From the NCBI GenBank assembly GCA_035626595.1, contig DASPNJ010000092.1:8822-72821 (forward strand): a stretch of 64,000 bases of DNA, written 5' to 3'. The notes below the pieces were generated by a model. It saw only the letters and a program-made list of their open reading frames with translations, was not told the DNA's origin and did not search any database. The translations under genes were made by a program, and so were the position numbers. Source of the stretch: JAQGMV01 sp035626595 (GTDB lineage: Bacteria > Pseudomonadota > Gammaproteobacteria > Burkholderiales > SG8-41). The first letter of the stretch is position 1. Each line of letters starts with the position of its first letter. Shown here piece by piece: positions 18,940-27,168 of this stretch.

Positions 18940-19092
18940 GTTGTCATTGCGAGGCGCCGGCGTTGCGCTAATGCATACACCGTCATTGCGAGGAGCCGGC
19001 GCGGCGACGAAGCAATCCCGAGGCGCTCGGAAGCCGTTTCCGTGGGCCACGGGATCGCCACGTCGCGCATTGGCGCTCCTCGCGATGACACT
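18940..19092. repeat. REP-A repeat between and inside tandem Bug genes
   Basis: A short arm TTGTCATTGCGAGGCGCCGG and then a full element from GTCATTGCGAGGAGCCGGC through GACGAAGCAATCCCGAGGCG to TTGGCGCTCCTCGCGATGAC. The second part is in frame with receptor 6 and encodes most of its leader. Confidence 0.85.
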
Positions 19093-20059
19093 GCTTTCTC
19101 CGTGCGTGATGACACTGCTCGCCCCGTCTGTGTCAGCACAATCGGCCGGCACGTACCCGACGAAGCCGATACGCGTCGTGGTCGCGCAGCTCGCGGGCGG
19201 CACGGCGGATACGGTCATGCGCATGTACGCGGAGAAGATGGGCGAGACGCTGGGACAGCGCCTCGTCGTGGACAATCGCGGCGGCTCGGGCGTCGCGAGT
19301 CTCACCGCGCTTCAGCTCGTCGCCGGCGCGAATCCGGACGGTCACACGCTGATGCTGGTGGTGCCGAGCTTCACGTTCGCGCCGGCGCTCGTGAAGGACA
19401 TGCCGGTGGACGTGACCCGCGACTTCGCGCCGATCACGCTGCTCAACCGCGACCCGTATCTCATTACCGCGTATCCCGCGCTGCCCGCGACATCGGTCAA
19501 GGAGCTGGTCGCGCTCGCGAAGGCGAAGCCCGGCACGCTCAACGCCGGCGCCGGCAACTTCGGCAGCGGCACGCATCTCGTGACGATGTATTTCCTCACC
19601 GCCATCGGCATCCGCGACGCCGCGACCTACGTGCCGTACAAATCGATGGGCGGTGCGTTCGTCGACGCCATGGCGGGCCGCCTGCACGTCGCGGTCTCGA
19701 GCATCGTCTCGGCGTGGCCGCATGCGAAAGCAGGACGGCTGCGCGCCCTCGCCGTCACCGGGCGCGAGCGCTCGGACGGCCTGCCCGAGACCCCCACCGT
19801 GGCCGAGCACGGCTTCCGCGGCTTCGAAGCCTACGCGTGGAACGGGCTCGTTGCGCCCGCACGCACGCCGCCGCGGATCGTCGATAAGCTGAGCGCCGTC
19901 GTCGCGCAGGCATCCAAGGCACCCGAGATCCGCGACAAGCTCAAGTCACAGGGCAGCGAAGCGACGGCGACGGCTCCGGCGGAGTTCCGCCGCATGATCG
20001 CAGACGAGATCCCGCGCTGGCGCAAACTGGTGAAGGAGCTCGGCATCACGCCGGGTTGA
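18971..20059 (+). CDS. Bug/TctC-family receptor 6 with repeat-derived leader
   Basis: 362 residues if started at ATG 18971, or 324 if started at ATG 19085. From 18971 the leader is SLRGAGAATKQSRGARKP, then RRALALLAMTLL and onward to SVSAQ. The first part is REP-A sequence in the same frame as in receptor 2. The short form has a hydrophobic core but no N-terminal positive charge. Neither start has a good ribosome site; an in-frame TTG at 19070 is a further option. The mature part is a paralogue of receptor 5; YKG is changed to YKS (VPYKSMGG). Confidence 0.88.
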   Translation: MHTPSLRGAGAATKQSRGARKPFPWATGSPRRALALLAMTLLSPCVMTLLAPSVSAQSAGTYPTKPIRVVVAQLAGGTADTVMRMYAEKMGETLGQRLVVDNRGGSGVASLTALQLVAGANPDGHTLMLVVPSFTFAPALVKDMPVDVTRDFAPITLLNRDPYLITAYPALPATSVKELVALAKAKPGTLNAGAGNFGSGTHLVTMYFLTAIGIRDAATYVPYKSMGGAFVDAMAGRLHVAVSSIVSAWPHAKAGRLRALAVTGRERSDGLPETPTVAEHGFRGFEAYAWNGLVAPARTPPRIVDKLSAVVAQASKAPEIRDKLKSQGSEATATAPAEFRRMIADEIPRWRKLVKELGITPG

Positions 20060-20062
20060 TGA

Positions 20063-20112
20063 GGTCATTGCGAGGAACACCGTGACGAAGCAATCCCGAG
20101 ACGCTCGAACGA
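20063..20112. repeat. REP-A half repeat upstream of CoA-transferase 2
   Basis: GTCATTGCGAGGAACACCG, then GACGAAGCAATCCCGAGACG; only the left half of the REP-A element is present. It fills the gap between receptor 6 and the CoA-transferase start and ends about 9 bases before the ATG. Confidence 0.75.
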
Positions 20113-20114
20113 AG

Positions 20115-21302
20115 ATGGCACTCGATGGCATCCGCGTCGTCTGCTTCGGCATGGGCGGCGCGGCGCCGCTCGCGACCGCTACGCTCGGCGATTTCGGCGC
20201 CGAGATCTTCAAGGTCGAGCCGCGCACCGGCGACTGGTCGCGCACGACGCCGGGCCTGGGCACGCGCGAGTTCAACCGCAACAAAAAAGGCATCGCGATC
20301 GATCTGAAGCACGCCGACGGCATCGCCCTCGCGAAACGCATGATCGCGACGGCTGACGTCGTGATGGAAAGCTTCCGTCCCGGCGTGATGGACCGGCTCG
20401 GACTCGGCTACGCCGCAGTGCGCGAAGTGAATCCGCGCATCGTCTACTGCTCGGTCAGCGCTTACGGCCAGACCGGCCCCTGGAAAGACAAGCCGGGCGT
20501 GGACGGCATCATCCAGGCCGTCTCGGGAATGATGAGCGTGCTCGGCCGCGACGGTGATCAGCCGCAAGACGAGCCGATCAAGATCTCGTTCCCGGCGGTG
20601 GACATGACCGGCGGCCTGATTGCCGTGCAGGGCATCATGATGGCGCTTTTCGCACGCGAGCGGCACGGCATCGGACAGCACGTCGACGTGAGCCTGCTCG
20701 AGGGCGCGCTCGTCATCCAGAAGTCGTCGGTCACCCGCTACCTCAGCTCGCAGAAGCTGCAGCCGAAGACCGGCAGCCGCGCGCCGTACGCGACGCCGAA
20801 CGAGGCCTACCGCACGAAAGACGGCCACATCATGCTCGCCGCGTACACGACCGATCGCTGGAACGCGCTGTGCCGCGAGGTGCTCGGTCGTCCCGAGCTC
20901 GCAGACGACCCGCGCTTCAAGGAGCGTCCGACGCGGCAGGAGCATCACGGCGAGCTGAAGGCGATCATAGAGTCGATCCTGAAGGAGCGCCCGTCCGCCG
21001 AATGGCTCGCGCTGTGCGAGCAGCACGACCTCATCTGCGCGCCGATCAATACCTATCGCGAGGTCGTGGAGCTCGAGCAGGTGAAGGCGCGCAACGCGAT
21101 CGAAACGATCGCCTTCCCGGACGGCCGCACGATGCGCACCGTCGCACCCGTTCCGAAGCTGAGCGAGACGCCGGGCGCCATCCGCTCGCCCTACCCCTCG
21201 CAGGTCGGCGAGCACACGCGCGAGATTCTGCTCGCGGTCGGTCTCGCCGAAGACGAGATCGCAAGGCTCGAAGCCGCTGGCGTAATCGGCGTGCATTCGT
21301 AG
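20115..21302 (+). CDS. Class III (CaiB/BaiF) acyl-CoA transferase 2
   Basis: 395-residue CoA-transferase. The probable nucleophile is Asp130 in PGVDGIIQAVSG; other marks are LGDFGAEIFKVEP, ESFRPGVMDRLGLGY and SVSAYGQTGPW. ATG 20115 (MALDGIRVVCFG) matches the family start; an in-frame ATG at 20082 would add 11 repeat-encoded residues. It heads a five-gene unit to 25910, separated from the next gene by one base, and would activate an acid to its CoA ester for the downstream flavoprotein and hydratases. Confidence 0.92.
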   Translation: MALDGIRVVCFGMGGAAPLATATLGDFGAEIFKVEPRTGDWSRTTPGLGTREFNRNKKGIAIDLKHADGIALAKRMIATADVVMESFRPGVMDRLGLGYAAVREVNPRIVYCSVSAYGQTGPWKDKPGVDGIIQAVSGMMSVLGRDGDQPQDEPIKISFPAVDMTGGLIAVQGIMMALFARERHGIGQHVDVSLLEGALVIQKSSVTRYLSSQKLQPKTGSRAPYATPNEAYRTKDGHIMLAAYTTDRWNALCREVLGRPELADDPRFKERPTRQEHHGELKAIIESILKERPSAEWLALCEQHDLICAPINTYREVVELEQVKARNAIETIAFPDGRTMRTVAPVPKLSETPGAIRSPYPSQVGEHTREILLAVGLAEDEIARLEAAGVIGVHS

Positions 21303-21303
21303 C

Positions 21304-22656
21304 GTGGAGCACCTTCGCAGCCTTTCGTCGTTCGTCGCGCAATGCGCGGGCGATGACATTCCGCAAGCGGCGATCGACCGGGCGAAGCTCGCGCTGGTCG
21401 ATTTCATCGGTGTTGCGATCGCCGGCTCGATCGAGCCGGCGTCGAAAATCGTGACCGCGCACGTCGCGAGACATGCGCGGGGCGAGGCGAGCGTGATCGC
21501 ATCGGCTCTGCGCACCCACGCCGCCGACGCCGCGCTCGCGAACGCGACGATGGGCCATGCGCTCGACTTCGACGATTCGAGCTTCGTGCTCGGCGGCCAT
21601 CCGACGGTGACGATGCTTCCGGCGCTCCTCGCGCTCGCGCAGGAACGCGGCAGCTCCGGGCGCGAGGTGCTCGAGGCGTACGTGGTCGGATTCGAAGTGA
21701 TGATGAAGCTCTCGCGCGCGGTCAATTTCGAGCACTACGAGAAGGGCTGGCATCCGACGGCGACGATGGGCGCCTTCGGCACGGCTGCCGCGGCGGCGCG
21801 GCTGCTGCGCCTGCCGGCGGACACCGTGCAGCACGCGCTCGGCCTCGCGGCATCGATGGCCTCGGGTGTCAAAGCGAACTTCGGCGCGATGGCGAAGCCC
21901 TACCAGGTCGCGCACGCGGCGCAGAAGGGGCTCACCTGCGCCCAGCTCGCCGCCGACGGCCTGACGGCATCACCTGCGGCGCTCGAAGGCCGGCAGGGTT
22001 TCTTCGAGGTGTACAACGGCCCGGGCAAGTACCGGCCGGAAGCGCTCTGCACATTCGGCGACACGCTGGAGATCCTGCGCTCGGGTCTCATGTTCAAGAA
22101 ATATCCGTGCTGCGGCGCTACGCACGCGCCGATCGACGCCGCGCAGGATCTGGTACGCGCAGAGCCGTTGCCGCGCGGCGAGGTCGAGTCGATCACGATC
22201 GCGATGAACAAGCGCCGCCTCACGCACGTCGATCGCCCGCGCGTGAATAGCGGGCTCGAAGCGAAGTTCAGCATCCAGTACACGCTCGCGGCCGCGCTCG
22301 CCGATGCACACGTCGGCCTGCGGCACTTCACCGATGCGGCGCTTGCCCGAGCGGATCTGAGGGACCTCGCCGGACGCGTGAACGCGGTCGGCGTCGAAGG
22401 TGCCGCGGAGCTTTCGCAGGCCTGCGAGCTCACCGTGCGGCTCAAAGGCGGCGCGACGCGGTCCGTTCAGCGCGCAGACGCCGACGGCCGCAGCGCGGAC
22501 CACTACCCCGCCTACATGGAAGCGAAGTTCAAGGACTGCGTCGAGCAGGTTTTCGAGGGGCGGCGTGCCGAACCGCTGCTCGCGCAGTTGATGGCGTTCG
22601 ATGCCAGCGCGAGCGTGAACGCCCTCATGCGCTCGCTGGGGCGCACCGACCGATGA
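21304..22656 (+). CDS. MmgE/PrpD family protein
   Basis: 450 residues from GTG. The family includes 2-methylcitrate dehydratase, cis-aconitate decarboxylase and related (de)hydratases. Conserved-looking features: ALDFDDS (near residue 82), GGHPTVTMLPALLA, NFGAMAKPYQVAHAA and KKYPCCGATHAPIDA. The exact reaction is open; hydration, dehydration or decarboxylation of a di- or tricarboxylate would fit. It starts one base after the CoA-transferase stop and overlaps the flavoprotein ATG by 4 bases, so the genes are coupled. Confidence 0.9.
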   Translation: MEHLRSLSSFVAQCAGDDIPQAAIDRAKLALVDFIGVAIAGSIEPASKIVTAHVARHARGEASVIASALRTHAADAALANATMGHALDFDDSSFVLGGHPTVTMLPALLALAQERGSSGREVLEAYVVGFEVMMKLSRAVNFEHYEKGWHPTATMGAFGTAAAAARLLRLPADTVQHALGLAASMASGVKANFGAMAKPYQVAHAAQKGLTCAQLAADGLTASPAALEGRQGFFEVYNGPGKYRPEALCTFGDTLEILRSGLMFKKYPCCGATHAPIDAAQDLVRAEPLPRGEVESITIAMNKRRLTHVDRPRVNSGLEAKFSIQYTLAAALADAHVGLRHFTDAALARADLRDLAGRVNAVGVEGAAELSQACELTVRLKGGATRSVQRADADGRSADHYPAYMEAKFKDCVEQVFEGRRAEPLLAQLMAFDASASVNALMRSLGRTDR

Positions 22657-24266
22657 GCGCGGTCTACACCGACGTGATCGTCGTCGGCTTCGGCGCCGCG
22701 GGTGCATGCGCGGCGATCGAGGCGCATGACAGCGGCGCGCAAGTGATCCTGCTCGAGAAGCAGCCGGAGGACGGCCACTATTCGAGCACGCGCATGAGCG
22801 GCGGCGGCTTCCACAGCCCGCGGCGCGACGGGAATTTCGAAGCGCTCAAGGCGTATTCGAAAGCGATGTTCAGCGGCGAGAACCTGCCGCTCAACCTCGA
22901 AGGCGAGCAGCCGGAGTTCGCCGACGAGCTCGCCGAGCTGTGGGCGCAGCATGCGCCGGACAACGAGGCGTTCATGCGCAGCCTCGATCCGCAGTTCCGC
23001 ACCGTGAGCCTCGCCAATGCGGCATTCTCCGAATTTCCCGGCGCCGCCGAGTCCGGCTACGCCGTCGTGAAGAGCACCTATACCGGCTCGAGCGACGAAG
23101 CGGTGTGGAACGCGAGCACCAAGGACGCGCCGAAGACGCAGAAGCAGTCGGGTGAAGCGTTTCACGCGTGCCTGCTGACCGGCCTCCAGTCGCGCAAGGT
23201 CGCGATCCACTACGGCACACCCGCGCAGCGCCTGCTCGTGGACGTCGACGGCGCGGCGATCGGTGTGATCGCTGTACGCGGCGAGCAGCGCATCACGTAT
23301 TACGCCCGGCGCGGCGTGGTGCTCACCTGCGGCGGCTATGAATACCAGCCGCGCATGCGCAAGGCTTTCCTCGACGGTCCCGGCATCGAAGGGTGGGCGT
23401 TCTATGGCTCGCCCGCGAACACCGGCGACGGCATCCGCATGGCGCTCAAGGCCGGCGCCGCGCTCACCAAAATCGGCAGCATCGCCGGTCGTGTGATCTG
23501 CGCCATTCCCGAGCGGCGGCACGGCCTCAAAATCGGGCTCAACACCGCGAGCGTCGGCAAGCCGAACGAGATCGTGGTGGACAACTACGGCCGGCGCTAT
23601 GCGGGCGAGCGGCGCATCACGAAGGACCCCAGCCGCTATCACTTCTACAAGGAAGCGCTGCACTTCGACACGGTAACGCTCAGCTACCCGCGCATTCCGT
23701 CGTGGATGGTGTTCGATTCGCAGCTCATGGAAAGCGGGCCGATCGTGCGGGTCGGCCGCGCCAAATACATCGGCATCGACTGGGGCGAGGACAACCGCAA
23801 CGCGCTCGCCAACGGCTGGATCCTCCAGGGCGCCACGATCCAGGAGTTGGGCGCAAAGATCCGCGCGCACCGCGACAACCGCGGCGTGATGGATCCGGCG
23901 CTGCTCGCGCGCACGGTCGAGACCTACAACGGCTACTGCGCCGCGGGACACGATGCCGATTTCGAGCGTGAGGTCGCGACGATGGGGCCGGTCTCGAAGC
24001 CGCCCTTCTACGCGATCCCGCTGTATCCGGGCGGTCCCAATACGACCGGCGGCCTGCGCTCCAACGGTCGGCGCGAAGTGCTCGACTGGGACGACGCGCC
24101 GATCCCGCGGCTCTATACCGCGGGCGAGATCTCGTCGGTGTTCCAGTTCGTCTATCAGGGCGGCGGCAACCTCGCCGAGGGCATCACCTTCGGCCGTATC
24201 GCCGGCCGCAACGCGGCCGCGGAGCGGCCGTGGACGCAACAGCAAACGCGGAGATCGATCGCATGA
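22653..24266 (+). CDS. FAD-binding fumarate reductase/KstD-type flavoprotein
   Basis: 537 residues. The N-terminal FAD motif is VIVVGFGAAGACAAIEAHDSG (residues about 8-28), and the C-terminal FAD-contact block is YTAGEISSVFQFVYQGGGNLAEG. A capping-domain sequence lies between them. Family members reduce or dehydrogenate a C=C/C-C bond next to a carbonyl or carboxylate (fumarate reductase, 3-ketosteroid dehydrogenase). No signal peptide, so it is cytoplasmic. It overlaps genes on both sides by 4 bases (ATGA), the tightest point of the operon. Alpha,beta-desaturation of an acid or CoA ester, followed by hydration, is the likely logic. Confidence 0.88.
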   Translation: MSAVYTDVIVVGFGAAGACAAIEAHDSGAQVILLEKQPEDGHYSSTRMSGGGFHSPRRDGNFEALKAYSKAMFSGENLPLNLEGEQPEFADELAELWAQHAPDNEAFMRSLDPQFRTVSLANAAFSEFPGAAESGYAVVKSTYTGSSDEAVWNASTKDAPKTQKQSGEAFHACLLTGLQSRKVAIHYGTPAQRLLVDVDGAAIGVIAVRGEQRITYYARRGVVLTCGGYEYQPRMRKAFLDGPGIEGWAFYGSPANTGDGIRMALKAGAALTKIGSIAGRVICAIPERRHGLKIGLNTASVGKPNEIVVDNYGRRYAGERRITKDPSRYHFYKEALHFDTVTLSYPRIPSWMVFDSQLMESGPIVRVGRAKYIGIDWGEDNRNALANGWILQGATIQELGAKIRAHRDNRGVMDPALLARTVETYNGYCAAGHDADFEREVATMGPVSKPPFYAIPLYPGGPNTTGGLRSNGRREVLDWDDAPIPRLYTAGEISSVFQFVYQGGGNLAEGITFGRIAGRNAAAERPWTQQQTRRSIA

Positions 24267-25009
24267 GCGACCAGACAGTCCTGGTGGAAGATTGCGGCAG
24301 CTACGCCTGTATCACGTTGAACCGGCCGCAGCAGCGCAACGCGCTCGACAGCGCGGCGCAGCTCGAGCTGCAGGCCGTGTTGCGGCAGTGCGTGGGCCGT
24401 TACGCAGCCATCGTGCTCACCGGCGCGGGAGAGACGTTCTGCACCGGCGTGGGCAGCGAAGACGCGTCGAGTCCCGGTGCAGCGCGCTTCTCCCGCCTCG
24501 GGCAGACGTGGATCGAGACGGTCGAAGCGATCCGCAAGCACCCGAGCGTCGTCATCGCTGCGGTGCGCGGCGCCGCGCTCGGCGAGGGCGTGACGCTCAT
24601 CAACGCATGCGACCTCGCGATCGCCGCGGAGGACGCCGAGATCGGCCTGCCGGAAATCACGCGCGCGGCGTATCCCGAAGGCGCGGGTCCTTCCACTCAG
24701 CTGCGGATTCTGCGCAAGCACGCATCCTGGATGATCCTCACCGGCAAACCCGTGGACGGACGCACCGCGGCGCGCTGGGGCCTCGTCAATCTCGCCGTGC
24801 CCGCCGAGCGCGTGCTGGACGAAGCGCGCGCCGTCGCCGAGAACATCGCGAAGTTCAATCCGACGACGGTGGACTGGACGAAGAAAGCGATCGACGACAT
24901 CCCGTCGCACGTCTCGGACTGGACGGCGGCGCTCGAGTACGGTCGTGTGATCACGGCGGTCGTTCAGAACCAGATCGGCAAAGACAAAGTGATGCCGAAG
25001 AAGTTCTAA
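24263..25009 (+). CDS. Enoyl-CoA hydratase/isomerase family protein 2
   Basis: 248-residue crotonase-fold protein. Oxyanion segments: TGAGETFCTGVG and RGAALGEGVTLINACD. The catalytic loop is GLPEITRAAYPEGAG. Start ATG 24263 overlaps the flavoprotein stop. It resembles its downstream neighbour (25137-25910) in LRILRKHASW and the PSHVSDW/PSHIGDW tail, so the two are tandem paralogues that may form a hetero-oligomer or act on successive intermediates. Confidence 0.9.
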   Translation: MSDQTVLVEDCGSYACITLNRPQQRNALDSAAQLELQAVLRQCVGRYAAIVLTGAGETFCTGVGSEDASSPGAARFSRLGQTWIETVEAIRKHPSVVIAAVRGAALGEGVTLINACDLAIAAEDAEIGLPEITRAAYPEGAGPSTQLRILRKHASWMILTGKPVDGRTAARWGLVNLAVPAERVLDEARAVAENIAKFNPTTVDWTKKAIDDIPSHVSDWTAALEYGRVITAVVQNQIGKDKVMPKKF

Positions 25010-25013
25010 ATTC

Positions 25014-25132
25014 GACGTGCGCCACGAGATTGCTTCGTCGCCGCACTGGCGGCTCCCCGCAACGACAACCTGACGCCGTCATCGCGAGACATCGCCAGTG
25101 CGATGCCGTGGCGATCTCGTGGCGCACGCAAA
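25014..25132. repeat. REP-A repeat between two hydratase genes
   Basis: ACGTGCGCCACGAGATTGC, GGCTCCCCGCAACGACAACC and GTCATCGCGAGACATCGCC lead to GTGGCGATCTCGTGGCGCAC. Both arms are present, back to back. The right end lies 4 bases before the next ATG. Confidence 0.8.
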
Positions 25133-25136
25133 CGAC

Positions 25137-25910
25137 ATGTCAGAGCAACTCATCCTCTTCGAAGAATTCGACGGCTACGCGGTCATCACGCTGAACCGCC
25201 CCGAGAAGCTGAACGCGCTCTCGACGCCGATGGTGCTCGAGCTTCAGCAGCGGCTCGACGAGTGCAAAGGCACGCATTCGGCGATCGTGGTCACGGCGCG
25301 CGGCAAGGCGTTCACCGCCGGCGTGGATCTCCGCGAGCGCAACGAATGGGTGCGTAAAGGCGCGAAGGTGCGCGGCGACAACGTGCGCAACAAGTGGTAC
25401 GACACGATGGGCACGATCATCCGCAACCATCCGGCGATCTTCATCGCCGCGGTGAACGGCCTCGCGGTCGGCGGGGGCGCGACGCTGGTCAACATCTGCG
25501 ATCTCGCGATCATGTCGGAGGACGCGCAGATCGGCGTGCCGCAGATCAGCTGGGGGATCTATCCCGGCATCGCGGGCGCGTCCACGCAGGTGCGCATCCT
25601 GCGCAAGCACGCGGCGTGGCCCATCCTCACGGCGCGCAGCCTGAGCGCAGCCGAAGCGGTCGAGGTCGGGCTGGTGAACCTCACGGTGCCGGCGGACCGG
25701 CTGCTCGACGAAGCGAAGGCGCTCGCGGCGCACATCGCGACGCTCGATCCGATCGCGCTCGACTGGTGCAAGAAGGCGCTCGATCAGATCCCGAGTCATA
25801 TCGGCGACTGGCCGGTGGCCCTCGAGTACGGCCGCAGCGTCAACAACATCATCCAGGACCAGATCGCCGCCCGCGGCTCGTCCTCGCCGGCCTCGCCTGC
25901 GGCCGCTTAG
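25137..25910 (+). CDS. Enoyl-CoA hydratase/isomerase family protein 3
   Basis: 257-residue crotonase-fold protein with TARGKAFTAGVDLRE and NGLAVGGGATLVNICD as oxyanion segments and GVPQISWGIYPG as the loop, where Gln replaces the Glu usual in PEI; the catalytic outcome may therefore differ from simple hydration. ATG 25137 (MSEQLILFEEF) is chosen because upstream frame is repeat DNA; there is no good ribosome site. It is a tandem paralogue of 24263-25009. Its stop overlaps the convergent DUF3500 gene by 4 bases. Confidence 0.9.
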   Translation: MSEQLILFEEFDGYAVITLNRPEKLNALSTPMVLELQQRLDECKGTHSAIVVTARGKAFTAGVDLRERNEWVRKGAKVRGDNVRNKWYDTMGTIIRNHPAIFIAAVNGLAVGGGATLVNICDLAIMSEDAQIGVPQISWGIYPGIAGASTQVRILRKHAAWPILTARSLSAAEAVEVGLVNLTVPADRLLDEAKALAAHIATLDPIALDWCKKALDQIPSHIGDWPVALEYGRSVNNIIQDQIAARGSSSPASPAAA

Positions 25911-27076
25911 CGCCCGTGCTTGTGCGTGGCGTGATGCTGCCTTAAGAGGTCCTTGCCGTAGTCGTTGCCGTTCGGCGTACGCACCACCGTATGGATGTGA
26001 TCGCGGGTCGCTTCGCGTGGCCTGAACGGCGCCACGCGCGCCTGGTGGTCGAATTCGATCAGGATCACCGGGCTGTGGATGCGGTAATAGAAGACACCCT
26101 TAGGATCGGAGTCTCCGATCCAGGCGAAGTACGTGCGGTCGAGATGGGCGCGAACTTCGTCCATGCGGACCTTGGCGTGACTTTCTCTCATATTGCCGAC
26201 GTACTCGGCGATGAGATCGAGCAGGACCCTGCGCTGTGCATCGTTCATCCGCGATGCGGCAAGACCCGCGTACGGCAGGACCAGGTTGTCGCGATAGGCC
26301 TGCGCAAGGCTTTCGACCGGCCCCTTGTCGCTTCGGATCAGCGCCCGCTCCTGCTGTGATGCATCGAGGGCCCTGAACAACGCGACACCCTTGTTCTGCT
26401 CGTCCTGGAGCACGACCGTGCCCTTGAACTTGCCCGCGTCGGCGCGCACCGGCTCTGAGCCCATGAACGTCGGCGTCATCACCACCTGATCGCGCAGCAC
26501 GAAGTAGTTGATGATGAGGTGGTGCCCGTCGAGCTGCCAGCCCCAGGGCTCGCCGTCCGACGGCGTGCCCATGACCGTGACGTGATACAGCCACTGGCCG
26601 TACTCGTCCCAATTCTTCGCGAGCTCCGCCAGCGTCTCGTTCAACTTCATGATGTCTTCGGTCTTCCGCAGTCCTTTCGCGCTCAAGCTCGCGCGAAACA
26701 GCCCCAGAGCGAGCTCGCGCTGCGCGGGTGTCATCTCCTTGAAGCTCACGCCCTGGCGCGGTGGAAAGTGGCGGTTGTCCCATTTGCGCCATTCATCGTC
26801 GGTGACGGGGAAGAGCGTCTTCCTGCGCTGCTCTTCATCGAGACCCTTGATGAACGCTTCCGCGGCTTCGCGCACCGGCTGCGTGGAGACGCCGGTCGTC
26901 GCGAGCTTGAACAGGCCTGGGATTACTTTGCCGTCGGTGGTGACACCCTTGAATGGCTCGGACAGCGCGCGGCGCTCTTCCTCGCGAAACCACGCGAGGC
27001 GATCGAACACCGCAGTCCACGCGGCCTCATGTGAAAACACGAGGAGAAATGGCAATGCGATGAGGAGCTTCTTCAT
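25907..27076 (-). CDS. DUF3500 family protein
   Basis: 389 residues. The N-terminal MKKLLIALPFLLVFSHEAAW is a probable signal peptide or anchor. The body matches the DUF3500 pattern: KWDNRHFPPRQGVSF, WGWQLDGHHLIINYF, MTPTFMGSEP, then YFAWIGDSDPKGVFYYRIHSPVILIEFDHQ. The GHH and FDHQ His residues hint at a metal site, but no reaction is established for the family. It appears to be a single gene; a REP-A element lies upstream of its start. Confidence 0.85.
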   Translation of the reverse strand: MKKLLIALPFLLVFSHEAAWTAVFDRLAWFREEERRALSEPFKGVTTDGKVIPGLFKLATTGVSTQPVREAAEAFIKGLDEEQRRKTLFPVTDDEWRKWDNRHFPPRQGVSFKEMTPAQRELALGLFRASLSAKGLRKTEDIMKLNETLAELAKNWDEYGQWLYHVTVMGTPSDGEPWGWQLDGHHLIINYFVLRDQVVMTPTFMGSEPVRADAGKFKGTVVLQDEQNKGVALFRALDASQQERALIRSDKGPVESLAQAYRDNLVLPYAGLAASRMNDAQRRVLLDLIAEYVGNMRESHAKVRMDEVRAHLDRTYFAWIGDSDPKGVFYYRIHSPVILIEFDHQARVAPFRPREATRDHIHTVVRTPNGNDYGKDLLRQHHATHKHGR

Positions 27077-27083
27077 GGCGGAA

Positions 27084-27168
27084 TTCTACGTGCGCCACGA
27101 GATCGCCACGTCGCGCATTGGCGCTCCTCGCGATGACACTGGTGTCATTGCGAGGAGGCGGCAGGTCC
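27084..27168. repeat. REP-A repeat
   Basis: GTGCGCCACGAGATCGCCAC then TTGGCGCTCCTCGCGATGAC, followed by GTGTCATTGCGAGGAGGCGG in opposite orientation. Its right end supplies the last codons and the stop of the hydrolase gene at 27145. Confidence 0.8.
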
